From positions 336,630 to 400,629 of the forward strand of contig PDUO01000018.1 of NCBI GenBank assembly GCA_003008705.1: a stretch of DNA of 64,000 nucleotides, in the 5' to 3' direction. The notes beneath the pieces were generated by a model. That model saw only the letters and a program-made list of their open reading frames with translations, was not told the origin of the DNA and searched no databases. Source of the DNA: Pezicula radicicola (lineage: Eukaryota; Ascomycota; Leotiomycetes; Helotiales; Dermateaceae). Both the position numbers and the translations under genes were made by a program. Below are positions 35,901-47,192 of the stretch, piece by piece (position 1 is the stretch's first letter; each line of letters starts with the position of its first letter).

Positions 35901-37746
35901 ACAACCTCTTGCACATCAGCTGGGGGTATAGGAATTCGTATTTTAGTAATAACAGCATCGGCTGGAAGGCTTGTCTTTCTGTAAGAGACGAAAAAGGATC
36001 TTATCGGAAGAGGAAATTCTCCGCCAGATATACTTCGTGCCATGATTGTTGCTCCTGCAGCCAGCAATACTGGGTTCATATCTGATATTGGCGAGGCTGT
36101 TGCCAAGTTTCCTGCCAAAGATGCAGCATTACGGATTTGTCTACCTGCAAAATAGCGCAGCTGTTTTCTGCAAGCTTCGAGAACTAATCCCCTTCTACCA
36201 AGTTTGGCGTACATGGACTTGCAAGCATATTCCAGCTCTGTCAATGGAGTATTGGCTCCAACTACAAGCTCGGTCATTGATGCAATTTCATTTTCGGATT
36301 CGGGAATGAACATTTGCGCAAGCTCTGAGATCTCTGAAACGTATACAGAAACGGCAAAGTGGGAGTTCTTGAATCGAATCTCAACTTGAACTTCACTGGC
36401 ACCTGCCACCAGCTTAATTGTAGGGTCAAGGTTCTTGAGAGCAAGGAGTTGATCTAGGGTCGTAGGACTGATCCATATCTTCTTGGAGTTTCCGTAGCAT
36501 ATCGGAGTTTTTTCGAATTTCCACAATGACGGAGGAAATATGAGTTCTGTTGAAGGGATGTATGGGATAAATTTGTGCTTCAGTGCTCCTCCATCGTTGG
36601 CGGGTGGAGATGCATCCAAGACTGAACCTGTCTTGGTGCCCTCTCCTTCCTGGCCATTTGGGGGACTCTTCACTCTTGATTTAATTGGTTTCCCATATTC
36701 AGTCCCTGTAATCTCAGTCTCTCCTTCGTGACTTTGGCTACTGATCGACGAGTCCTCCTCTGACGCAGAGTCAGACGTTTCGTGGGATGTTTCTTCAGAT
36801 GAGTCTCCTGAGCAAGTTGCATTTGCATTGGGTTTGTCTCTACAACACCCACCGGGTCTGCCACAAGAGACTGCAGACTGCTTGAGGATATCTTTCGGTA
36901 TGACCTCGGACCGATATGGAACATCTTTCCCATCTTTATCAACTGTCATACCAATATTTTCGTCTGAAGGTGTTTCTACCAGCTTTCCCTTTAAGTCCTC
37001 TAGGATGAATGTCTTGGCAGCGGATAGAATGGGCTTGTAGCCTGTACACCTGCAAAGATTCCCGTCTAAGTGACCCTCGAGTTCGATGTCACTAGCTGAA
37101 AGTTTGAAGGCTTTTGACACTGGGTCGTAAGAATTTCTAATTAAGGCGTATAAACTCATTACTATTCCGGGAGTGCAGAAGCCACATCTGGACAAGATGC
37201 CAATCAGTAAATTTAGTTATCTCGTGAATTTTGATCTGTAGCATTCTTCGATTTCGGCTTATTAGGTGAAGAAAATCACTTACTGTGACCCGTGTAGCTT
37301 CGCAATCCTTTCTTGTAATGGGTGCGGGCTGTCTACATTTCCCAAACCCTCTATTGTAATCAAATGTTTTCCAACAACTGCATGACGTCAACACAGCCGC
37401 ATTTAGAGCCCTTGAGATATCTCTTACCACCTACTAAAGGGAATAAGCAGGCATTTACAGCCAAATGCTTCAACCTCCCTTTGTGCCTAGTATCAATTGC
37501 TTGTAGCACAACAGTACACGCTCCACATCCACCTTCACCACACCCAAGCTTTGTTCCTTTAGATCCATGTTGTGACCTGATGAAATCTAACAATGTCCAT
37601 TCCGGATTTGGATTTGGCAGTTCAACTTTGGTGCCGTTCATGTAAAAATGTAGCGTAGATTCTGTGAACTGGGACTCAATCAATGATTGCAGCTTCTCAA
37701 ACGCAGATGGGACTGCCGGTCGGCGAGTGGTGAAGGGCAATGCCAT
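32977..37746 (-). CDS. hxnS: Nicotinate hydroxylase (purine hydroxylase II), xanthine dehydrogenase family, HxnS-like
   Basis: Exons 37746-37428, 37377-37284, 37187-34560, 34460-33949 and 33875-32977; about 1483 aa. It is a molybdenum-FeS-FAD hydroxylase. The first [2Fe-2S] site is GTKLGCGEGGCGACTVV; the second, CGFCTPG ... NLCRCTGYKPI. The FAD region has LVAGASEVQVEI and SLAGNLATASPISDMNP. The Mo domain shows RVKRMGGAFGGKESRS, NTAFRGFGGPQ, HHGGTEMGQG and KGTGEPPLFLG, so the catalytic Glu and substrate-contact Arg/Glu of the family are kept. An acidic Ser/Glu-rich insert (~residues 265-340) separates FeS and FAD parts. It could be HxA (xanthine dehydrogenase), but the surrounding hxn genes favour HxnS, which makes 6-hydroxynicotinate. 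It needs HxB for maturation. Exons 3-5 show A/C to G/T switches. Confidence 0.83.
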
Positions 37747-38619
37747 ATTGAGACTTTGTCGAAGACTATGGGAATTTGTAAAGGATACTCAGGACGTTAG
37801 GTGAGGGGTTTGCTTAATTCGGTGTAAGCATGAACTGAGCTTCTGACAATGCAGCTGAGGTAATTTTTGCCTAGGCTCATGTGGCTGGTGTCACAAGAGG
37901 ATGCAGATATAAAGTTTGGTTCGAATGCCGCAGAAATGGCATGCGAAGTCAGAGCTGGGGAATGAGAATGGAATGTTTGCAGTCAATTGCTGATGATGTT
38001 CAAATTGCCACCACTCGTGATACAAAATTGCTGAGATGCACACACTTACGCCGTACAACCTATCAAAAGTAGAAAATAGCTCATCCGGCCAACTCGATCC
38101 GGTTAGGGACGACATCCAAACAGAGTGCTTATCGTGAGTTAGGGACAAGGATGCTACCCTATGCAGGACACCTTTCCTCCACTCTTGGCAAGACAGGGGT
38201 ATTGATGGGGTTGTTTGTCTCCCGCATTTCCATACCAGCATCATTTTCCCGACTTCACCCACCTTCGATTCGACCTCGAATTTGTGATCATGGCCGGCGC
38301 AATCGCATCCAAGACGCATCCGACTCATCGGCATTCTTTTAGAATTGTCATAGCATCATGCCTTCTCCCTGCTAGATCGCAACCACGTGCATCTGCCGGT
38401 GCTCGGTGGTGGGGTGGAGGGGTATCTCGTACCTGTTGACTATTCTCTTGGTTTTTTTCTTGCTCTCGTACCTGACTTCTTCTTTGACTTCTTCATACAC
38501 CTTTCCTTACTCCCTATACTCTGCTCGTCCATATTCTCCTTGTCATCTTTCCCTCTCAAGAAACCCGTCTCTTCATTCTCAAAACACCCACAAGACTTTC
38601 ACCGCTCCAACCCTTCATC
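37747..38619. promoter_or_regulatory. Divergent hxnS-hxnT promoter
   Basis: About 870 bases between divergent cluster genes. A GATA site (CTTATC on +) lies at 38128-38133. C/T-rich sequence from 38440 to 38619 is the likely hxnT leader. The small frames inside have no protein-like pattern. Confidence 0.45.
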
Positions 38620-39927
38620 ATGCCTTCCAGAATCTCACCGTCGGGCTTCAAGGAGCTATCTGACTCGACTCTCTTCAAGCCCCTCAAGTTTGGGGCTATC
38701 CAGCTCGAACATAGGGTCGTCTTGGCCCCATTGACTCGCATGAGAGCAGTAAAGGAGTCTGAAGGTGTCTTTGCGCCAGGAGATTTGAATGTCGAGTACT
38801 ACTCGCAAAGATCAACCAAAGGCGGGTTCTTGTTGACAGAAGCATGTCCAATCAGCCGTCTAGTAAGATTTTCAAACTCTCTCACCAATTGAGCACTCTA
38901 TGCTAATATTGGCCGTAGGCTTGCGGATATCCTGGAGTTCCTGGTATTTTCACACCTGGCCAGATTGCAGGCTGGAAGCGCGTCACTGATGCTATCCACG
39001 CCAAGGGGGGCTTCATCTACTGTCAACTATGGCACGTCGGACGCGCAACAGTTCCTTCGCTCCTCGACGGACATGACGCTATCAGTGCCAGCGCAATCCC
39101 CATGGAAGGGAATTGCTTGAACGGTGATTCATTTGCTGCCACTCCTCCAAAGGCCATGACAGTTGAGGATATCAACGATACCGTCAAGGAATTTGCCGCT
39201 GCCGCAAAGAGGGCGATGGCGGCTGGTTTCGATGGAGTTGAGATCCACGGGTGAGAGTGGTTTCCTAAATCGCACAACATAAGCTAATACTACTCACAGT
39301 GCAAATGGTTATCTTTTGGATCAATTCCTCCACGATAATGTCAACATCCGAACAGACGCATATGGAGGATCCATTGAGAATAGATGTCGCTTTCCATTGG
39401 AAGTCATTAAGGCTGTAACTGAAGCAGTTGGCGCGGACAGAGTCGGCATCCGGTTGTCTCCATACAACTACTTCCAAGATACTCGGGATTCAAACCCTAA
39501 TGCGAACTGGGCATATCTGTGCGAGCAGATTGCGTCTCTTCCCAAAGAAAACCGTCTGACATACGTACACATGGTTGAGCCAAGATTCGATGAGAATCTC
39601 GATGAGCAAGCCAAGCTCGAGTCCCTTACAACCAAAACCCAGAGTAAGGTCCAGTCCCTGGTCCCATTCCAACAAATCCTCAAGAAGGGCGATATCAAGT
39701 TCCTTGCTGCAGGAAACTTTGACCGCGAAAATGCTGCGCCTAAGGTTGATGTTGGTGATGCTGATGCTGTTGTCTTTGGTCGGTGGTTCATTGCGAACCC
39801 TGATCTACCAACCAGACTGGCTGAGGGTCTACCCCTAAATCCATACGACCGCGATAGCTTCTATGGTGCAGATCCTCCCAGCAAGGGTTATGTCGACTAC
39901 CCATTCTTTGCCGCTGTCAAGGCTTGA
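38620..39927 (+). CDS. hxnT: Old-yellow-enzyme family flavin reductase, HxnT-like
   Basis: Exons 38620-38862, 38919-39250 and 39300-39927; 400 aa. FMN-binding and catalytic marks are present: VVLAPLTRMRA at the N-terminus, CQLWHVGRA, the substrate-binding HGANGYLLDQFL (His-Asn pair), GGSIENRCRF, VGIRLSPYN and the late FGRWFIANPDLP. Ene-reductases of this family saturate activated C=C bonds with NAD(P)H. In A. nidulans HxnT is assigned to reduction of the hydroxylated pyridine ring. Start chosen at MPSRISPSGFK, the first ATG in this frame after the C/T-rich leader. It is divergent from hxnS and 460 bases upstream of hxnR. Confidence 0.83.
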
Positions 39928-40384
39928 TGATTTGGCTCTGGGACTTGACTTTTTTGGGCGCATGTTTTCGCATATACCTAGTATTCGTATTTGGGTTTCA
40001 AGAAGGCATCATTGTATATAGATAGCTGCGTTATGCATAGAATCTCAATATCTATGGAGTTTAGAATACTGTTGATTGTAGAAACTGAGTGATTAAGGTG
40101 TTTCGACGTGTTCTGATGTTCTGATGTTGGGTCACATGCACTGTACTGTAGTCGTACAGTACATACAGAGTATTGGCCCACTGATAAGATATCCATCCCC
40201 CACTTTTCACAGCTGAACCTCCCAGTGTCTTTTTGCCTTGGGAACTGGAAACCCGTCCAGAACTCTTGCTGCTCCCTACTTTCTATTATTCCTGGCTTCA
40301 AATGATCTGTTCCATTCAATCCGATATGAATCTCGTTTAATTTTACATATTCATCCACAGAAACATCCCATAGCCATTTTCAAT
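39928..40384. promoter_or_regulatory. hxnT-hxnR intergenic region
   Basis: It includes the 3' end of hxnT and the hxnR promoter. A perfect inverted repeat (40142-40163) and a GATAAG site (40183-40188) are the notable elements. Confidence 0.5.
40142..40163. promoter_or_regulatory. Perfect 9-bp inverted repeat upstream of hxnR
   Basis: TGTACTGTA at 40142-40150 and its reverse complement at 40155-40163 are separated by four bases (GTCG). It ends about 220 bases before the hxnR ATG and 20 bases before a GATAAG. The form suits a dimeric DNA-binding protein; autoregulation by HxnR is a guess. Confidence 0.5.
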
Positions 40385-43300
40385 ATGAACAGCCAAGGCC
40401 AAAGCGAAGGCTCCAACTTCCCCGCCTCCACTGCTGTGCAAAGCAATTCAAAAGGGCACCCCAAGAAATACATATGTACACACGAGAACTGCAACAAAGC
40501 ATTCACGCGATCAGATCATCTACAAAGGCATAGCCTCAACCATGGAATTGGCAAAAGCACTTGTCCCAGATGTTCAGTCCACTTCAACCGTCCAGATCTA
40601 TTGGACAGACATATGGCCCGTCACAAGCAGAAGGATGACGAGGCCGGAGGCTATGGATTAGGAGTTATGGAGACTCGAAAGAGGATGTGGCGTGATGCCG
40701 ATGGAAATATAGTTACTAAAAGGCCGACTCTTCCAAATAATAATCCTATCGCTACTTCTCAGCAGCAGCAAATTCCGTTGTCAGAGAACCAGCAGCATGG
40801 AAATGGCAACGCTGGCTTTGAGACGCAGCAGAATACAGAGCCATTGTCTCCGCCAAGGTCTATGAGGAGTTCGGATTCAAATGGGAGAGGACATCAACAG
40901 ATGTCTGGAATGGTTTCTATCCCAGAGGATCATTGGAACATCGACCCCCTTCCAGCTTTCAGAAATGATGCTCCCGAGATGTGCGAATTCTTGGCAAACT
41001 CCTCATGGGGTTCTCAAACTGCTCAATCTTCAATACCTGCAGGCAATGTCCCGTATGATGACATGTTTAATCCGGATACAGCAAGTTCATTTAATATGCC
41101 ATTCACAACGATGAACAACTACAACTGGCTATTCGATGTTAATGGACTAGGACAAGCTATGCGAATGCCGCTTAATGTTGAACCACCACAAGGTCGGCCA
41201 TATCACTCCATGCCAAGTCCAAGGTTATACACACCAAATATTCAGAGCAACTTTAATAGCAACCAATACAGACCGCCTTTGACCCAAGAAGTCTTATCAA
41301 GCAGCGGATTATCTATACCGCCATCAAATGGCACTTTCTCGGAGCCAAACCAAATGCAGATTGTGTCTGGTAAACAAGGACAGTACCCAAATGAAAACTC
41401 TAATGCGCCGACGCTACGTTCTTCTACATCGAGTAGCTCTCAAGCACTCTCTCCAGATAACTCAACGCCCGGAGATTTGTCTGGACAGTATTGTCACACA
41501 ACAACTTCTCAAACATCCGTATCCGACTACCAAGCGCCTACGAGGACGCCCAATGCGTTGAGCAGCCGGCCAGAGCCTATCTGGGCGAATGATCCTCTTC
41601 GAACTTTTCGTCCAACTTCGCGTGCAAGAAATCTGCCAACAGTAGATGAGATATGTCGGAATCAGCTACTGGATCTCATTGTCCAAGCAGGACCCAAAAC
41701 TCCAGAAGGGTCTCCAATTACTCCGGATCATCCTCTTCTCTCACTTTCTGCTCTCCAAAATTATTGTGATCTATTCTTCTGCCGATTTAATGTCACTTAT
41801 CCCCTCCTGCATCAAGCGACTTTTGAGCCGTCTCAGGTAGATACCCTACTGTTAATATCTGTTCTACTACTTGGTGCAACTTATGGCGACAAAGCAGGGC
41901 ATCGTTTAGCTGTCTGTATTCATGACGTTCTTAGAGCACAAATATTCCAGAACGCATCTTTCAAAGCACAGCCAGATTTATGGATGCTTCAAACGATATT
42001 GCTTGTTGAGTGTTTTGGAAAATCAAGGGCAGGGCAGACACAACACGACATGGCGCACTTGTTCCACGGCTTGCTCATTAAGTAAGTGATTGAATACGCC
42101 TCAATTAGAGTTCTAGTTGTGTATTGAGATTCTAACTTTATGCATCGCAGCTTAATACGAAGAAGTGATTGCCAGACAGTTCGGCAACCTAATTTTGAAG
42201 ATGGGACTGGGGACTTAGAATCAAACTGGCGACGATTTGTAGATGTTGAGCAGCGAAAAAGGTATGTTTGTACCGTTATTTTCCTGTGCAATTATGGGCC
42301 TACTATTTACACATAATAGGCTTGCTCTGCTTTGCTTTCTGTGGGATACACAGCATGCAGTCCTTTTCTCTCAATCACTGTGCATGTCTGCCTTCGAACT
42401 TCGCTTATCGCTACCATGCAATCCAACAACTTGGGAAGCAGAATCAGCCGAGGAGTGGCACAAAAACTTCAAAAAAGAGACAGAGACGTCTTTCTTGTCG
42501 GTGTTGAAAGTTTATGTTAACCCAGGCTCATCTTCCCCGCCGCCTAATCTAAACGCGCTATCCCGACTTCTTATTCTTCACGGGCTCATGTCCATATCAT
42601 GGGACATGAAACGAAGAGATCAAACCTCTCTCGGTGACCCTCCTATCCTCCCCTCCCTTTCTTAGAGGAAGACCGTACTAATAGACCCTCTTCAGGTTTT
42701 GTGGGACCCACAGCACAAGATCGACAGATTCGCCTCGCCCAATCTTACGATGCTTGGAAGGCTGACTTTGACACTTACTGTATGAGCATGACCATGTCCC
42801 TGAAAGAGAACGCAACTCTCAAGAAGGAGTTCACCCAGTTTAGTACAGCAAGTATAGCCATCTATCACGCTGCACATATAATCCTCAATGTGGAGATTCT
42901 CGACCTCCAAATCTACGCTGGAGCCCGCCACATCATAGGTCGTCCAGTGACGCGCGTGGATTACGACCGGTCTCGACGGATACTAAAGCAATGGGTGAAA
43001 CCTGGAGGTTCACCAGCCGCAGTCAAGGCATCCTGGCATGCAGCCCATCTACTGCGCGACGGCATCATGAATCTCGATAATTGGGACGTCAACGACGTCT
43101 TTCATTACCCATGGTGTTTATACCTTGCAACCCTTACTTGCTGGGGGTTCCATTTCGCCGGGAGCGATAAAGTTGATGGCGAGAATGGAAACTTTAGCGG
43201 GGAGAGCTTGCAACATGATGATATTGTATGGGATGCTCAAGCAGAGATGAACGCGCTTGTGAGTGGGATGACAAGTGTTACTCCCGAGGGCTTGTGGCGA

Positions 43301-43453
43301 ATGGTTGGTAAATACGCTACGAGTGGGTTGACAGCCGTCATGGCGAAGCATCTAAGCAGTGTGCGCTGGGCAGTGGTACATGAGGGTATGAAAGTTTTAA
43401 GGGGTTTGGTTGCAGAGAGGAGTATTAATGAGTATGAAAGCCTGCTTCGATAG
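40385..43453 (+). CDS. hxnR: C2H2 zinc-finger transcription factor with fungal regulatory domain, HxnR-like
   Basis: Exons 40385-42081, 42151-42261, 42320-42633 and 42696-43453; about 959 aa. Two C2H2 fingers lie near the N-terminus (about residues 27-75): YICTHENCNKAFTRSDHLQRH and TCPRCSVHFNRPDLLDRHMARH. A long Ser/Gln/Asn/Pro-rich linker follows. From about residue 425 comes the fungal-specific transcription factor domain (PF04082 type), with PLLHQATFEPSQVDTLLL, ATYGDKAGHRLA, LLVECFGKS and WRRFVDVEQRKRLALLCFLWDTQHA. This architecture (C2H2 plus the middle homology region) is that of HxnR, the pathway-specific nicotinate regulator. An upstream in-frame start at 40238 would extend it but lacks protein-like character. 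The central cluster location supports the role. Confidence 0.83.
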
Positions 43454-45090
43454 TAAGATCGTAGTATGGTTTGCCTTTAAGAAAGACTGAAAGCCTCGGG
43501 GTATGGCCACTGCTTGATGGGATATCTGCTGGCGTACAGAATAGCAGTCCCTTGAGACCTCTGTTAGGCTGACCAGCGAAGCCACGTAAGATATTGGCAG
43601 GCTTGAGAGTCAACTCCAGTCCGGACGCATGAGCGTTGATCTATATACAGTAGGTGGACATAAGTCTATCCGGTACCCGAATTTACACTAAAAGTCTATT
43701 AGGACAACTATTTATCTTATAAAAACTTAGGGTATAAGTATATCTTAAACTTTTACTACTAATTAATTATAGCATTTAAAATAGACTTCTCTATACTATA
43801 TTAAAATAATACTTTAAAACTAGCTAGGAAATTAAGAAGAGTATAGAGTAGTAAAATATTAATTAAAATTTAGTATAAAACTAGTAAAATATAGGCCTAT
43901 TTTACTTTAAAGCTATAGATACTAATAATAACATCTCTAAAATATAATATAATGTTATATAATTATAGATAACTATTAAAATAATATTTCTAGTATAAAG
44001 GTATATTTTTAACTATTTCCTCTTGTTACAAACTTTTAAGTGTTATGCATAACTTTTAGTGTAAATTCGGCTACCGGATAGACTTATGTCTACCTACTGT
44101 GTGGGACCCCGGTTAAAGTACCGAGACGCCGAACCCGAATCCGACAACCCGGACTTAAAAAACAAGTTAGAGACATAGGGCTCTAGCATTAGTAATTGAT
44201 GATGACATTTGACACAGCCAAGATTCATTGACAATTGAACATTAGGAATTATCGTCAATCTTATTATGTGTTGTTGAGCTGGTATGGCTGGAAAATCAAG
44301 AGAGATGTTGGATGAAGGGTGCAGGAAAAGGAGTATAGCAGTCATTCAAGCGAGAGGTGCAGGATATCAGATGGTGATACCACCCTTATTCATCTTCCGA
44401 TTCGTAGTGACTGGAGAGGCAGTAGTCAAGTGTAGTAGTGTATCTCGATACTTTTGGCTTACAAGGACATAGTACGTAGTTGAATGCGTAATGTTTGTAA
44501 TTGATAAGTTCTAGTATGCAAATCTGCTCCCAGCTCGCTGGTTCAGTGGATACAAATATTTCTTGGCATGCAACTATATATTTAGATCCTAGGAGATTTC
44601 GTAATTAAAGGATACTGATTGGCAAGCTCCATTTGAGGCTCCATTATAGAACTCGTCACCCTTTGATGAAGGCTATAGTACGGAGTTACGCGTATTTAGC
44701 GAGGACCCGTTAATATGCCTTGGTCCTTATTCTGCCCCATAGTCCTGCTTACGTGGATATAAATTTGAAGCTTCATTGGCCAATATTCACTGCATGGGAG
44801 TTTCTAATAGACCATTGTCGTTGCTTGCATCTGAGAAGGACATGATGGATAGGAAATTGTACAGTTGGGCTGTGCAAATGCCATTACATATTTTAAGACA
44901 CCCTCAACGCCAAGAGCAAGACTCCAAATACAACTAGTCATGTATATAAGTCAGAGTTGCCTCCCTTTCAAATGTCCATAACTAACATCACTTTCATTTC
45001 CTCACCAACGGTCTTTTCACTCACCTCCACCCAACCATTTCCACAATTCCGTCAGAACATCCCAAGGACCAGTTCCCCTAAAGCCTCAAA
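43454..45090. other. hxnR-dioxygenase gap with MITE-like insertion
   Basis: About 1.6 kb with no gene supported. It holds the inverted-repeat element at 43647-44100. The rest (44100-45090) is ordinary intergenic sequence with no clear frame; the last ~100 bases are the C/A-rich leader of the dioxygenase gene. Confidence 0.45.
43647..44100. mobile_element. MITE-like element with 49-bp terminal inverted repeats
   Basis: The 49 bases at 43647-43695 match the reverse complement of 44052-44100 at 47 positions (starting ACAGTAGGT and containing ACATAAGTCTATCCGGTA). The ~355 bases between are extremely A/T-rich with no coding frame, like a RIP-mutated or non-autonomous DNA transposon. If the element starts at CAG, the left flank is TA and the right flank TG, so a Tc1/mariner-type TA duplication is possible but not proven. 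It sits ~190 bases after the hxnR stop. Confidence 0.75.
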
Positions 45091-46348
45091 ATGGTCTACC
45101 TCAACTCCGTAAAGCTGGCCACCCTTTTGGCAGCGACATCGTCTCTCTACTCATCAGTCTCAGCACACCCGGGCGAAGTCCACGATGCCGTTCACGTGAA
45201 ACGCGAGATCGAAACTCGCAACTCCCTAGCTACACAGCACAAAAGATCTCTTGACCTCTGTGGCAATAGCGCCAAAGCTCGATCTCTAAATGAGAGATCA
45301 ATCGCAAGACGTGCAGCCAAAGCAACAAAATTGCGTGCCGCTCGCGGACTTCCTGATAGTAAGGATTAAAATCTCAATTCTTCTCAATTATACTTCCGTC
45401 CTCAAATTATAGAAACCTGTTGCTAATAGATTATTTTCTTATATAGAGCCATTCAAATCCCGTCGTGATTTGGCTGCGTTGGAGGTCTTTGATACTGTTA
45501 ATCACAACATGACCGGGTTGGTCACCGACTATTCGGTTGAATCTCTCTTTACCGCCAATACCAGTTGCATTCTTACACCCGAGACTACAATCGGTCCATA
45601 CTGGATCGAGGGAGAGTTGATCCGTTCCAACCTTACAGATGGGAAAGAAGGTGTACCCATTCACTTAGAACTTCAGGTAAGAATATCAGCACTCAAAGCC
45701 TTCAAAATATCAAAATATCAAAAATACCCAAATACTGATCTCACACTCCTAAAGTTCATCAATGTCGACACCTGCGAGCCAGTCCCAGATCTCATGATCG
45801 ATACCTGGGGCGCAAACGCAACCGGCGTCTATAGCGGCGTCTACTTCGCAGGCAACTCAGCCGTCTCCGCAAACCTAGGCAGCCTCTCGGAAAACTACAA
45901 TCGAGGAGTCCAACCAACAGATACAGAAGGAGTAGCAGCCTTCGATACCAATTTCCCAGGTCATTACGACGGACGAGCAATTCATCAACACACAATAGTA
46001 ACACACAACTATACACTTCTCTCCAATGGAACCTACAGTGACGGAATCGTAAACCACATTGGACAGATTTTCTTCGACGAAGGTCTTCGTTCAGCTGTTG
46101 AAGCTGTTTATCCTTACAATACTAATACCCAAGCTGTTACTAGTAATGATGATGATACTTGGGCTCCTACTCAGGCTGATAATGATTATGATCCTTATCC
46201 TGAATATGTGTATCTTGGAGATGATATTACCGACGGTCTTCTGATGTGGTTGCAGATTGGGATTAACGTTACGGCTGATGTTACTAGTGCGGAGAGTGCT
46301 GAGGGGAGGTTGACTGCTGATGGGACTGTGGCTTTGGGGACTTTGTAG
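45091..46348 (+). CDS. Secreted intradiol ring-cleavage dioxygenase-like protein
   Basis: Exons 45091-45358, 45447-45676 and 45755-46348; about 363 aa. A signal peptide (residues 1-25, ending SVSA) precedes a His/Arg-rich pro-like region with several dibasic sites. The catalytic beta-fold carries ETTIGPYWIEGE (Tyr ligand region), VDTCEPVPDLMIDTW, GVYSG and FPGHYDGRAIHQHTIV (the two His ligands). Fungal proteins of this kind are extracellular Fe(III) dioxygenases thought to cleave catechols. It is not one of the known hxn genes and its secretion does not fit a cytosolic pathway, so it may be a recent guest between AT-rich segments. Exon 3 has one of the clearest A/C to G/T switches (about 46085). 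Confidence 0.8.
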
Positions 46349-47192
46349 TTTTTGTAAGCTTTTGGAAGGCAGATTTGTGAATGTTTGGTTGTGAGGGTTG
46401 TATTTGGATAGAATGACTTTGGTTCTTGGTGTTTTTATCACATCCTCCGCTACTGGTGATAACACTCTTATACTTAACAACCTACGATAAGCCTTACCTC
46501 AAATAGCCTATTTGCAACTAAAACAATTCACCTTGATCTTAAGCTTCATTACACTTATAGTCATCTTTGCTAGTAGGGTTTATACCTTGGCTAGGCTGCT
46601 ATTAGGTTACCAGCACCTAAATTCTTGTTTATGCTCTAAAGGCAAGTCCTTTAATGTCTTTTAGCCTTCTAAGTTCTCTATATTAGATCGATAATTAATC
46701 TTAACAAAGTTTTTGTCGGTGGCACAGGGTAAGGAATATATTCTGTAATATCCATAGATTCTGTGGTTGTAAAAGTGGTTGTAATTCTAGATGTCTATAG
46801 CAGAGGATCGTAAGGATCGCTCTGCCTATATAGTCGTAATATAGTTATGTGACCTATATCCCGACAGTTTTATACTATTAACTTTCATAACCTTCTATTA
46901 TTTACTAAAATGGCTTTCTCGGCTCTACAGAGCGACGCTTTTTAATAGCTGCAAAAATCCCTATGGCTCAAGGCAATATCAATATAATTCTCAACCAGTC
47001 CTTCAAACTTTTACTTACAGTAGGTTCTCACAATTTGTGATTCTACTATTCATTCGTACTGTTTTCCTGAGGCAGTGACGTGGAAGTCTTTTTGTTTTGT
47101 TTCCTGGATCCCTGGCCGCATCCATTAACTGTGGTTTCATTCACAATTTTTTGAGAAGCAGCATAGATTTGAAATGCAATGTTTCATTATAA
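46349..47192. other. AT-rich decayed gap between dioxygenase and hxnX
   Basis: There is no supported gene. From about 46480 to 47100 the sequence is A/T- and CTA/TAG-rich with no long frame, suggesting an old repeat. Both flanking genes end here (convergent). Confidence 0.4.

Noticed and set aside
32977..37746. Calling this gene the housekeeping xanthine dehydrogenase HxA
   Set aside because: The motifs cannot separate HxA from HxnS by eye, but every neighbour matches a nicotinate-cluster function and the purine genes (urate oxidase, allantoinase) are absent. HxA remains the alternative.
40238..40384. Longer hxnR starting at 40238
   Set aside because: The added residues look like translated untranslated region, and the ATG at 40385 begins just before the zinc fingers as expected.
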